Origin: Leptobrachium leishanense | Lineage: Eukaryota > Chordata > Amphibia > Anura > Megophryidae | Direction of reading: 5' to 3' | Length of the DNA: 64,000 bases | NCBI GenBank assembly: GCA_009667805.1 | Contig: CM019066.1 | Span: 113,884,190-113,948,189 of the forward strand | Shown: one piece after another, positions 1-9,897 of the stretch | How positions within the stretch are numbered: the stretch's first letter is position 1 | Layout: each line of letters begins with the position of its first letter | Position numbers and translations under genes: made by a program | Notes under the pieces: model-generated | Told to the model about the DNA's origin: nothing | What the model saw: the letters and a program-made list of their open reading frames with translations, nothing else | Database searches by the model: none

Positions 1-194
1 ATAAAACTGATAATGATGTGAGCACAGAAAATACATTTGTGGTTATTTCATTATAAATGTTATGTTATATTTGTCTGACCTACACGTGCCTCTTTGATTT
101 AATTGTAAGCAAGATGACTGAATGATCAAAATCAATGTCAAACTGGCCAAAACACTCAATTTCAGTGGGGGTTGAATAATTTTGAACACAACTG
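1..194. mobile_element. Tc1/mariner-like terminal fragment, cut by the window edge
   Basis: The right end reads TTGAACACAACTG followed by TA at 195-196, a typical Tc1-type terminus beside a TA target site. The text just inside it (GGGGTTGAATAATTTTG) is also typical of Tc1 ends. The left part lies outside the window and no transposase remains here. It sits in the PTX3 intron. Confidence 0.55.
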
Positions 195-349
195 TATATA
201 TTTATGGTACAATTGAACACTATCCATGTAAACATTGCATTAGACTTTTAGAAAGTATACATCGGTATTAAAAAGTACCCTAGAATGGTGGTGGTTTCAA
301 AAAGGATCAGAATTTCTATATGACCCAAGATACCGTATTCTCTGACATA

Positions 350-1244
350 CAGGGTTATCCAAAGAGATTCGAAAAGTCACCGCACGTTCGGTGACTTTTC
401 TTTCTCTTCAATTCGGTTCCTTTTGCCGATTGCATTTCGGTGACCCTGCGGTGTATTCAGCAAGCACCACAGGGTCCCCGAATTGCAGGGAAAAGCTGCC
501 GCAAACCCGACGAAAACTAACCGCAAAACCCACCGAATGCACACCGAAAACCCCCAAAAACATCTGGATTAACCTTCGAAAAACCCGAGCAGGAGCCGAT
601 CACACGCAGCGAAGCAGCCGAACAGGAGCCGAATCACACACAGCCGAAGCAGCTGAGACGCAGAGGAGGCAGTGAATAAATTAGCAAAACCGTTTGTATG
701 AATCTGTGAAAATGAAAAGCTGTTTGCAAAGAAACTACTGAGTGAAAATGTCTGAAATTTACACAGGAGGTCCGGGGAATGATAATAAAGAGGGCTGTTA
801 CAGAAAAAAGAAGTAAACTTCAAAAAAAAAAATCAAAAAAAAAATCGGAATTTAAAAAAAATCAAAAAAAAAAATCCGAAAAATGCTTTTTGCTGCATAA
901 TTTTACAATGAATGGTTTATTAGATATTGAATTAAATCGGGAATATTTTTAACATTGAAGTCTATGGGATTCTCCTGAATAAATTTGCCGAAATAAACCA
1001 CCGAATGGCAGGGCATTTCGGGAACCTTTCACTGCTGGTTTGTGTTCTCTGAATAGCCGAAGCAGTGCTTTTTTATGGGGATTTCACTGCCCTCGAACAG
1101 GCACCGTATGTGCAGGCAATTCGCCAGGATTTGGCGAATTGCCTGCTCTCTGGATAGCCGAATGGCCAGGAAAGGCAACCGAACGCTGATTTTCAGCGTT
1201 CGGTTACCTTTCTCAAGCAATTCGGATCTCTTTGGATAACCCTG
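350..1244 (+). mobile_element. Family A hairpin-rich MITE, complete copy 1 (895 bp)
   Basis: The element runs from CAGGGTTATCCAAAGAGATT to the matching inverted end GGATAACCCTG. It is flanked by ATA on both sides (347-349 and 1245-1247), a 3-bp target duplication. There is no transposase. Next to the left terminus is a hairpin whose arms read GAAAAGTCACCG and CGGTGACTTTTC (about 370-400). Near the right terminus are two more hairpins, around 1109-1143 (CAGGCAATTCGCCA arm) and 1181-1213 (CCGAACGCTGA arm). Other copies lie at 20782, 26075, 54786 and 59141. The 3-bp duplication suggests PIF/Harbinger-type mobilisation, which is inference. Confidence 0.8.
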
Positions 1245-1791
1245 ATAGTATTCCCGGTGTGAGTATCAGCAATTATGTGCTTCCTGCTCTGATCAATTGT
1301 ACTAAACCCACAGAAAGTAAGCAAACAGGAGAGGGAAATATTGTTTGTTTATAAAGGGGCATACAATGGGGACTAGCAGTATATATATATATACACTGTA
1401 TATAAACACTACCAAGATTGAGTATTGAACTTCAAAAGCACTTGCAGGTGCCCTGAGATCAAGTATATTTGATGTTGTCTAGTTCTGGAGCCCTTGTGCT
1501 CCAAAACATGTCTTTAAAATGTCAACACATTGGACATGACAGCCAATGTATAGAAATTATTTGAAAAGCTTTGAAATCCATTTTTCCAATATGGAACCAT
1601 GGAGCTCAACCTTAAATGTAAATGTATTGAGCCCTCTGCCTGTCAAAAAAAACTTACCTACAGTGAATATATAAAGAAGGATCTAGCAATCCCAAAAAAT
1701 ATTAAATTCCAACTTTAAAAACCTATGAAGAAACGGAAAGCAAAATCTGTTGATGTCATAACATCTAATACTTTTCTGTTTTTTTTTCTAG
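1245..1791. other. PTX3 intron segment
   Basis: Non-coding sequence between the family A copy and the PTX3 splice acceptor. It holds a short (TA)n run near 1380-1394 and ends in a polypyrimidine tract and CTAG acceptor at 1774-1791. Nothing else is recognised. Confidence 0.5.
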
Positions 1792-2402
1792 ATTGTGATT
1801 CTGCGATATTGTTTCCAATGAGGTCACCCAAAATCTATGCAAGTGTGCACCCTGTTGAAATGACTCTCGAGGCCTTCACTTTTTGTACATGGATCAGGGT
1901 AACCGAAGCCTTGGAGAAAACAATTGTCTTTTCCTATGGCACCAAGAAAAACCCTTATGAAATCCAACTGTACTTGAACAATAGATCACCTGTACTTGTT
2001 ATAGGTGGTGAGAAAAACAAGGTATCTGCAGATGATGTGGTTGAGCCAGGTCAGTGGTCTCAGCTCTGTGGAGCGTGGAGTATAATAGAAGGCAACGTAG
2101 CATTCTGGGCTAATGGAGAACTCATAGAATTATCTTCTAATGTGTCAAAGGGCCGGGCTATCCCTGATCGAGGAATTTTCCAACTTGGCCAAGAAAAGAA
2201 CGGCTGCTGTGTAGGAGGGGGCTTTGATGAATCGTTAGCATTCTCTGGAAAGATCACAGGCTTCAATGTTTGGGATAGAGTTCTCAGTGAGAAAGAGATA
2301 TCAGAAACTAGAGGGGAAAATGGCTGCAATATTCGAGGAAACATTGTTGGGTGGGGAACTACAGAAATCCAGCCACATGGAGGGTCTCAGTATATCCACT
2401 AA
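1792..2402 (+). CDS. ptx3: Long pentraxin 3, final exon (pentraxin domain)
   Basis: PTX3 is a secreted soluble pattern-recognition protein that binds microbial surfaces, complement C1q and extracellular-matrix partners. This exon encodes the whole C-terminal pentraxin domain, about 203 residues. It opens after a polypyrimidine tract and CTAG acceptor (AG at 1790-1791), with one codon base supplied by the previous exon, and ends at TAA 2400-2402. Diagnostic stretches include AILFPMRS near the start, FSYGTKKNPYEIQLYL, GQEKNGCCVGGGFDE and GNIVGWGTTEIQPHGG near the C-terminus. The pentraxin signature (consensus HxCxS/TWxS) reads QLCGAWSI, so the His, Ser/Thr and last Ser positions differ. The N-linked site that human PTX3 carries in its NKT motif reads EKT here; a different N-V-S sequon lies in SSNVSKG. 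Earlier exons (signal peptide, N-terminal coiled coil) lie left of the window. The gene is antisense to VEPH1 and inside one of its introns. Confidence 0.93.
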
Positions 2403-3316
2403 CTTCAGCACTTTTAATACGTAGGTACACTTACCAACAAAATGTGTCAAGTAGCTGACACAAACATTAACAATCAACTATCCAATAAACATTAAACATT
2501 ATCATGGCAAGACCTCAATAATATATTTCTCTATTTAAGCTAGGTTTAATTGTGAAAAGGTTACTCAGTGTAGAAAACTCACAAAGCACTTAAACTTTCA
2601 TACTTCACATTTCCCTCTTCTTACTTTACTGTATAAATGCAACAATAATGCCGACTGTTCTGATCAGTGTAATGTCTACCAAGAATGAAGGTCTTTAAAA
2701 ATGTGAAAGCGAAATATGCAGCTACCAATCAAATGTACTTCCAAAATCAAATTATAACCACTTTTTTTACTTAACCATTATATGTAAGTATATACTGCTG
2801 TACTATACTGTAAATTGAATTTGTAAGAACTGCGATAGAACTACTGTATTTTTGTAAAGATGTATGATAGATTAATTACAATATTTCTATCACAATGGTC
2901 CAGAGATGTTAAATGAAAATATAAATGCTAAAATATAAATCTAAAGAACCTTTACTTTGTCCTTAAGGACTTGTTTATTTTAAAAGTAAAGAGGTACAAA
3001 ATGAAACTTCTAATAATTGGAAGGTTTGTGGTGTTGGGGGGAAATAAACCAATGGCAGCCTTCAGGAATTCCACTTCATTAATAAACCACAGTGGAATCA
3101 TTGGATTATCGACACTATCTAACAATATCAGTTGACTTGGTCGATATGTATTCTGTTTACTTATTTTCAGCATTTTTCTGTGTTTGCAAAGCTTGTTTAT
3201 ACTATAAAATAAATTAAAACATTTTTATTTTGAACACAATTCTATTGTTCACACATTTCTAAGTTATCTAATGTCAATCTTGTTTTTGTAAAATAAAGTT
3301 TTTTGAAATATTATTT
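2403..3316 (+). other. ptx3: Probable ptx3 3' UTR with poly(A) signals
   Basis: A/T-rich sequence follows the ptx3 stop codon with no coding potential. AATAAA occurs at 2484-2489 and again at 3292-3297, the latter in an AT-rich context about 890 bases after the stop. An ATTTA-rich composition is visible but no specific element can be proven. Which signal is used is not decidable from sequence alone. Confidence 0.5.
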
Positions 3317-3479
3317 TCATATCTTAATTCATCTCTGCTTCTATACTTTGACTGGTTTTCCCAGCATGCTTTGAGGTGACCCTGGTAAAGACCACTGACA
3401 GAGTAGATGGACCTGAAGTAGTAAAGGGTGCTTTAGGCACCAAATCATAACACACGGGAAACTTTTTTTCGTGGGTCAA

Positions 3480-4079
3480 CCCCTTAATGCATAGTACAGG
3501 AAAAGCGGGGTTGCGCCTACTCCTCACTGGGGCAACTGCAACCACCAGATGTATCCAGCTCAACAACATGTATAAAACATAAAAAAAGTGTCATCTGCAC
3601 TTATTCCTCTAACACCATGTGAAACAAAAATTAGAGGCTTTGGTTTACTGCAATGGCCATTGGAGTGTAAGCTCACCTGCCGAACGTCAAGGCACCTCTA
3701 GTGAAGATGAGTCCTAACCAATGATCCCACAGGATGTTTTGTTTTGTAGCTAACCACATATGCTCATGCTGCTTTTCAGTCATGAGGAAGACTGGTGGGC
3801 TTTCATTTATACCCTCCCAGAAACAAATCCACCATGGGATCAAAAAAACAAAGTCACAGAACGGAATATGCTGCAAAGATGACCTGGCTGGAGGTACAAA
3901 TAAATATATATAGTACAGGAAGAGCGGGGTCGCGCCTATACCCCTTAATGCTGCCTGGCATCCTATGCCATCCTGGTGACAGACTTAAACTGTGCATGAT
4001 CACATAGCAGGCCCTTCACTTCGGCTGTCCCCTGCAGCCAAGCATGGTTGCCGCCCACAAGACGCCCGGCATTAAGGGG
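3480..4079. mobile_element. TTAA-target non-autonomous DNA element (600 bp)
   Basis: The termini are a perfect 11-bp inverted repeat, CCCCTTAATGC at the left and GCATTAAGGGG at the right. TTAA flanks the right side (4080-4083) and TCAA, one change from TTAA, the left (3476-3479). TTAA is the target of piggyBac and Kolobok elements. An internal block (TAGTACAGGAA followed by AGCGGGG and GCGCCTA) occurs twice, near 3494 and 3914. There is no transposase. Confidence 0.6.
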
Positions 4080-4083
4080 TTAA

Positions 4084-4585
4084 GTTGGAATCTCACGGAG
4101 TAAGAAAAGTAAACAATACATCAATACATAATAGTTCCTAGTCCAAGTTGCACCTATATTTGGCCGATATTGAATGTCTCAGTGCCATCATGGTTGTTCT
4201 TCTAAAATAAAGTCTATTGTCATCCATATAGGTTTGTAGATACATGCGTGAAGTGATCAATCCACGTTTGGCTATACCACATGTTTTATTCCATTTCTTG
4301 TGCCAAGTGTCTGAATTATTTAGACATCCCTATTACTAAAATATCTGACTAGAAATATATATTTATATATTTATTTTCCAGTTACCTCTTAACAAAGTGC
4401 AGAATAGTCTCTATAAAGTCATCATTTAAGAATGGAAATGTAAAGTTTGGCACTGGCTAAGCACCAGGGAGCAGGATAAGAACCCAATGTGCAGTAAAGC
4501 AGGTATACAAAATAAAGGATGGAGGTGAATTTGCAAAATACCAATGTAGAACTGGATACAGAGGGCAGGATATGGAGAGGTAACA
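4084..4585. other. Unassigned intronic sequence
   Basis: Inside the VEPH1 intron between the TTAA element and a minisatellite. Open frames exist on the minus strand from about 4422, but they are leucine-rich, overlap one another and carry no recognisable domain, so they are not called genes. Confidence 0.4.
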
Positions 4586-4790
4586 ATGCAGGCTGGAAAC
4601 AGATGAACGAGGTTGTCCAGAGGCAAGCAAGATTTGGTAACAGTATAGGCAGAAGCAGTAACACTGGCGGCAATCTGAGAGGTAGAACAAAAGCAGGCAA
4701 AGTTCGTCAACAGTAGAGGCAAAGGTAGTAACATAGGCAGCAATCAGAAGAGTAGTCCAGAGGTAGGCAAAGTTCGGCTAGGTATCTCAG
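4586..4790. repeat. Short minisatellite, unit about 67 bp, roughly 2.5-3 copies
   Basis: A degenerate tandem repeat in which the blocks GTCCAGAGGCA, GGCAAAGTTCG, AACAGTA-AGGCA and GGCAGCAATC recur in the same order. Such purine-rich arrays occur in or beside LTR retroelements of vertebrates, but no LTR is visible here. Its origin is unresolved. Confidence 0.5.
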
Positions 4791-5934
4791 GTTTAGAGAT
4801 TAGGTGAGGTACAATGGGGATCCAGGGGAAACCACAGGTCAGAGGAGGAATAGTACAGGTCTTTACTGAATGGGAGTAAGGGCTGCAATGAAATAGCGCT
4901 GGCTGATAGTAGGCATAGTCTTTTTATTGAGGACTAGCCAACACAAATTAAACATATGCTGCAGGAGAGCTGTATTAGGGGATAAAAGCCAGAGGTGTTA
5001 GCAGTAAGGTAGAATACGATAGACATAACAAGAAAGGTGCTGCCACATATCATGGTGCAGCAGAACGTGTTTGAGCCTTCTTGTGGCAAGCGATGGCCAA
5101 AAACCTGACAAGAAACTACCTCGCTCTTACTGTTAGTTCCTATCCTGCCAAAAGACCATCCTTCAGCAATCATGTCTGGTCCTCAACCGGTGTGCACACA
5201 TAACATAACAAATCATGTTTTGACCTCTTTAACCTTTCAGATGCTGACTGAGCTTGTTCATGATGTTTTTATTAGGGCTGAAAACTGTAATCAAGAATAC
5301 CGGACAACCTGCTTTTTACAGACTGGGGAGGGATATGGATTGGTATCCCTCATAGATGAACTGATGAAGAGGTTTAGAATATTGCCTATATCAAACATTA
5401 AAAACATGTGGACATATTACAACTGTGTGTACCCTGTGTTGTGTTGCATCAGTTAATACTATCTGCTTATCCACTTACAGCTTTTGGTATGTGGCTTTAA
5501 ATATCACACATAATTTACATCACACACATCCAACTTATATAATAAGGATCTATGTTATTTGCAAGTGGTCACAATGCATATTTTTGTGGTGTGTTTGTAT
5601 ACAGAGCAGCATTAACTTTGACAGCAAATTCTAATTTAGTTTTAGTCATAGTCTTTTGACTAAAATGCAATTTAATTTGAATCTTCTGAATTGTTTTAGT
5701 CTATTTTAGTCAGCTGAATGTCATCATAAGATTTTAGTCGACTAAAATTAAACGTGTTTGAAGTGTAACGCACTATTTAAGAAGTTCTCTACAATTTCCA
5801 AACACATTATATACTCCTGGACTACAAATCTATTAGTCTGTTGTGACATATGGTATTAATGTTTGAACATCCAATGCAGGCACAGATTTAACTGTTGTGC
5901 TATACAACATATCTTCATTTATCTTAAATAAAAC
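4791..5934. other. Unassigned intronic sequence with a TTTTAGTC-rich patch
   Basis: No gene is recognised. Around 5635-5752 the motif TTTTAGTC and its complement GACTAAAA recur several times, including TTTTAGTCGACTAAAA near 5733. This looks like a small decayed foldback element. The rest is ordinary AT-rich intron. Confidence 0.35.
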
Positions 5935-6111
5935 AAACCTCAAAGAGAGGTGAAAAGCAGGAGAATGACTGGAGAATGGAAAATTCTAGGTCAAAATATC
6001 CAAACTAGAAATTCTCCCATTCATCTCACTTTCCAAATCGGCTATTTTGACCTAGAATTTTTCATTCTCCAGTCATTCTCTGGCTTTTCACCGCTCTTTG
6101 AATAACCCTGA
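5935..6111. mobile_element. Foldback MITE, degraded copy (related to 53034-53213)
   Basis: A long hairpin whose arms contain GAAAAGCAGGAGAATGACTG and its inverted counterpart. It ends CTCTTTGAATAACCCTG, the family A terminus. The left terminus is decayed (only CAAAGAG is left). The intact relative at 53034 shows the full structure and a TAA duplication. Confidence 0.65.
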
Positions 6112-6270
6112 AAATCTCATAAACAAACAAGAATATGACTTTTCATTTTTAAATAAGCCCAGCCATATGATATGCATTGATTAGAACACCTTGCATCTTC
6201 ATTCTTGCAAGCAGAAGTGCAGATCTAAAATATTTTAAAAAACTGCATTGGCTGTAACGCCATTGCACAT

Positions 6271-6887
6271 TAGAGGTGTGCATGGCTGGAAAATTTGTTT
6301 TGTTTCGTTTCAAAATAATCTTGTTTTTGTTATTTTGTTTCATAATTTCATTTTGTTTCATTTGGTATATCGGATTACTATAAAACCTACTGTAAATTGG
6401 GATAGTTTTGATATCGATTCAAATTTCGGATCACTAAATAAAACCCCAATAATCCAAATCCTGCTCTTATAAGACAAGCTAGGGTTAAATATTGAGTTGT
6501 TCATTGGCCTGTGGTGCTGAATACAGATTCAGCACCACAGACCAATTTACAGGGACAGGGTGCTTTGTGAAACAGTCAAACGAATCTGATTCGTTTCATA
6601 CTGTCGTTTGCTTTAGTACTGACTTGTATTGTAAGTTGGGATCAATTCGATATTTTATATCAATTCGAATTTCGGATCACTAAATAAAACCTCAAATCAA
6701 ATCCTGCTGAAGAATCATTTAATCAATGGTTCTCTTGTGAAACCGTATAACAAATCAATTTTGTTTTATACCGTTTAGTTTTCGTTTCTATTTGGATGAA
6801 ATCAATTTGTTATTTCGGAAGTACTTCCGAAATATGTATTATCGAATTTTCAAACAAATTGTATTACGAAACGAATGTACCCCTCTA
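6271..6887. mobile_element. hAT non-autonomous element (617 bp)
   Basis: The left end TAGAGGTGTGCA and right end TGTACCCCTCTA are inverted. A perfect 8-bp duplication TTGCACAT flanks it at 6263-6270 and 6888-6895, the signature of hAT transposition. The interior is AT-rich, contains repeated TTTCGTTTC-like motifs and has no transposase. Confidence 0.8.
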
Positions 6888-7353
6888 TTGCACATATTAT
6901 GAAGAAACTCAGCACAGCTGAAATAATTTCTTCAAATAGCACACACATCTCCCTACCACACAAAGAGATACATTCCTATTGGTTCTCTTCCCAAATAGTC
7001 TATCCCTAACATTTTCTTTCAGATTTTATCTACTGATAAAAATGTCAACAGATTTTCATTATAGCTTTTCTCATCATAACTCAACTTAACAATGATACAG
7101 AGGGTAATTTGTGTTGTGCTCCATTGTGTATTTGTGTGCTCTGAGTATGAGGCTTGAAACCAGATTTTCATTTTTAATTTGACCTAATCTCGTTCTCTAT
7201 CACTGTCACAACTTAATGTTATACTGAATGACTGTTATAACAGCCATCACGTGCAACTGTACCAATTAATCCCAATTACTTGATTCAAGAATATATAAAC
7301 TATAAATATTTATTTCTGATGTTGTTAATACACATGAAATATAATACACATAC

Positions 7354-7528
7354 CTTGAAGGATACTACTTAAAATTGCCTCGGTGTATTTAGCCAGGAGA
7401 TCCGCTTTGGCAATGGCAGCCAATGAAATATAATTTGATAAATTTCTGCAGAGTTCCTTATCACCCCGCTGGAGGAATTTCACAGCAACTGGGACAGCCA
7501 GTGACATAATTATAGGTCTGTTATAATT
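7354..7528 (-). CDS. veph1: VEPH1 (melted homologue), third coding exon
   Basis: VEPH1 is an intracellular, membrane-associated PH-domain protein homologous to Drosophila Melted; vertebrate VEPH1 is linked to TGF-beta receptor signalling. This 175-bp exon is read right to left. The acceptor CAG ends at 7529, the exon begins AAT TAT AAC AGA CCT (NYNRP) and it ends G|GTATGT at 7354/7353, phase 1. The product contains [30 protein letters not shown] and SILQG, in the N-terminal helical region of the family. It continues in frame from the exon at 14036-14251. The rest of the gene, including the C-terminal PH domain, lies left of the window. ptx3 occupies the next intron on the opposite strand. Confidence 0.92.
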
Positions 7529-7865
7529 CTGTAACCATATATAAAAATAGTGTGATTTATCTTAGTAGCAGCTTTTAAAAAGTGTGAAACACAACACATA
7601 AATATGTTACATAGTTGTTTAAATAATTTATTGACAGATTAGCATAGAAGATACTGTACTGGCAAACTCATGGCCTCCCCAGATGCTGATGCGTAGTCCC
7701 AGAATTCTTGGAAGGCAATAGATTGCCAGGGAATTATGAGAGTTGTAGTTCAGAAACATCTGGGGGACACAGTTTGACAGCCCTGCTGCAGAGTACAGAT
7801 ACTGTATATACCCCTTTAGTATGTTGGACATCTGTCCAGATTAAACAGTAGTCAAGTATCGGAGT

Positions 7866-8000
7866 TTGAGACGTGCACAGCCAAACAATTTGTTTAGTTT
7901 CAGTTCAGAAAAATTGTAAATTTCTGATATTTCAGATTCAGAAATTTACAGAATTTCTGATTTGGCCGAACAGAAAATTGTATGAAATTTCGGAAGTCCC
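7866..8000. mobile_element. Left end of a hAT-like element carrying the telomere-like array
   Basis: GAGACGTGCACAGCC near 7869 resembles the hAT end TAGACATGTGCACAG seen at 19688 and 43138. It is followed by AT-rich, repeated TTTCTGA-type sequence and then directly by the minisatellite at 8030. The matching other end type, GGCTCTGCACTTGTCTA, is visible at 62497-62513 beside the second array. Boundaries and duplication are unclear here. Confidence 0.45.
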
Positions 8001-8029
8001 ACACACATATGGAAGAATTTACGTTAGAG

Positions 8030-8540
8030 TAAGGATTAACATTGGTGTTAGGGTTACTGTTTCTGTTTGTTTTAGATTTAGGGTATGGGTTACTATTTCT
8101 GCTTGTTTTAGCATTAGTATTATTTTTACAGTTAGTATTGGGGTTAGGGTTAATATTTCTGTGTATTTTAGAATTATTGTTAATATTTCTCTTTGTTTTA
8201 GGATTCAGATTAGTGTTACTTCTGTGTTTATGGTTAGTAGTTTTCTGCTTCTGTTAGGATTAGGTTTAATATTCCTGCTTGCTTTATGATTTGAGTTATG
8301 GCTAATAATATTAGAGTAAGGTTTAGGATTAGGATTTAAGATAGTATACCTGCTTGCTTTGTGATTTGGGTTATGCCTAATATTAGGGTTAGTATTAAAG
8401 GGTTAGGATTAAGATTAAAGTTAGTATTTCTGCTTGTTTTAGTATTTGAGTTAGGGTTACTATTTGCACTTATTTTAGGATTTGGGTTAGAGTTAGTATT
8501 AGAGTTATATTGATGGTTAAGTGTAGTAGGTCTGCTTGAT
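8030..8540 (+). repeat. Telomere-like degenerate minisatellite (TTAGGGTTA derivative)
   Basis: About 500 bp of degenerate repeat in which GTTAGGGTTA-like stretches alternate with ATTTCTGCTTGTTTTAG-like stretches. The complementary form (AACCCTAACTGTAACC with AAGCAGAAACTG) reappears at 54290-54785, 55694-55850 and 62120-62340. Long open frames across it, such as 7873-8289, are low-complexity Phe/Leu/Val artefacts. Confidence 0.75.
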
Positions 8541-8659
8541 TTATCCTTGCAGGCCAAAGACTTCCCAGCTGCCCACCCCTTTCCCAATGAACTCATCACT
8601 TGCTGCAAATTACTTAATTAGCTATTTAGCAATGAATATGTGCAAATTTTCAACATAGA

Positions 8660-9170
8660 TTGTAATATTCATATCTTTAGCCCAGCGTTGCATTAATGCA
8701 ATTAATGCACACAAGATTGCATTAGGTATTATCTCCCGCCTTGACTACTGTAACCTCCTTCTCACTGGCCTTAAGAGATCCCAGATTCTCCCTCTGCTTA
8801 TGAACAACTGTGCCAGGCTCACCATCTGCACCTGTCAAACCTCACCCCTTTGTCCATCTCTACACTGGCTCCCTGTTTCCTTCAGAACCCAATCCAAAAT
8901 ATTGGTGCTCATTTACAAAGCTCGCCATAACCACGCCGCTAGCTACATCTCCTCGCTTATTAACAGGTACATCCCACCCGAGCACTTTGTTCTGATAATG
9001 ATCTGCTGTTAATGCCTCCTCGAGCTACCTAGAGAGGTATCAGATGCACTTTCCTGACTAGGCCCAGCAAAGACCCAAACGATCACTATGGGATGCTCTG
9101 TCACTTGTGCAGAGAAGATTTCCTTGGTATTTAAGTTCTGGTTACCTTTTTAGTCCTAGCACTCTGATTT
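8660..9170 (+). mobile_element. L2/CR1-like LINE fragment (end of reverse-transcriptase ORF)
   Basis: The plus-strand translation contains LDYCN, LLLTGL and SLHWLPV with ILVLIYKA, the familiar C-terminal region of L2/CR1/Rex-type LINE polymerase proteins. Frameshifts and stops interrupt it (for example after IMICC near 9010). It is a dead, 5'-truncated copy. Confidence 0.7.
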
Positions 9171-9239
9171 ACACATGATATAGTCTTCTCTGCAATGGCA
9201 GTAACAAGCTAAAACCTTAGTTTGAGAAACCCTCATATA

Positions 9240-9895
9240 CAGTCAGGTCCAGAAATATTGGGATATCGACACAATTCTAACATCTTTGGCTCCATACACC
9301 ACCACAATGGAGTTGGAATGAAACAAACACAATGTGCTTTAACTGCAGACTGTCAGCTTTAAAGCATACTGCAAAAGCAACCAAAGAGTTTTTGAAGGGA
9401 CAGAAGTGGAATGTTATGCAATGGCCAAGTCAATCACCTGACCTGAATCCCATTGAGCATGCATTTCACTTGCTGAAGACAAAACTGAAGGGAAAATGCC
9501 CAAGAACAAGCAGGAACTGAAGACAGTTGCAGTAGAGGCCTGGCAGAGCATCACCAGGGATGAAACCCAGCGTCTGGTGATGTCTATGCACTCCAGACTT
9601 CAGGCTGTGATTGACTGCAAAGGATTTGCAACCAAGTATTAAGAAGGGAAAGTTTGATTTATGATTATTATTCTGTCCCATTACCTTTGGTCCCTTAACA
9701 AGTGGGAGTCACATCTGCAAACTGCTGTAAGTCCTACACCGTTCACCTGAGTTGGATGTACATACCCTCAAATTTAAGCTGACAGTCTGCAGTTAAAGCA
9801 CATTGTGTTTGTTTCATTCCAACTCCATTGTGGTGGTGTATAGAGCCAAAGATGTTAGAATTGTGTCGATATCCCAATATTTCTGGACCTGACTG
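9240..9895 (+). mobile_element. Tc1-like internal-deletion element with 120-bp inverted repeats
   Basis: The ends CAGTCAGGTCCAG and CTGGACCTGACTG are flanked by TA (9238-9239 and 9896-9897). Inverted repeats of 120 bp (9240-9359 and 9776-9895) differ at only one position that I could find. Between them is the C-terminal part of a Tc1 transposase, including WPSQSPDLNPIEH with the last catalytic Glu. A one-base frameshift near 9496 separates it from a tail ending CKGFATKY and a stop at about 9640. The N-terminal DNA-binding and first catalytic Asp regions are deleted. Near-identical inverted repeats argue for recent movement using a transposase supplied elsewhere. Confidence 0.85.
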
Positions 9896-9897
9896 TA

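Noticed and set aside
7873..8289. 138-codon open frame with repeated VRVRINIGVRVTVSV-like text
   Set aside because: It is a translation of the telomere-like minisatellite; several frames are open for the same reason.
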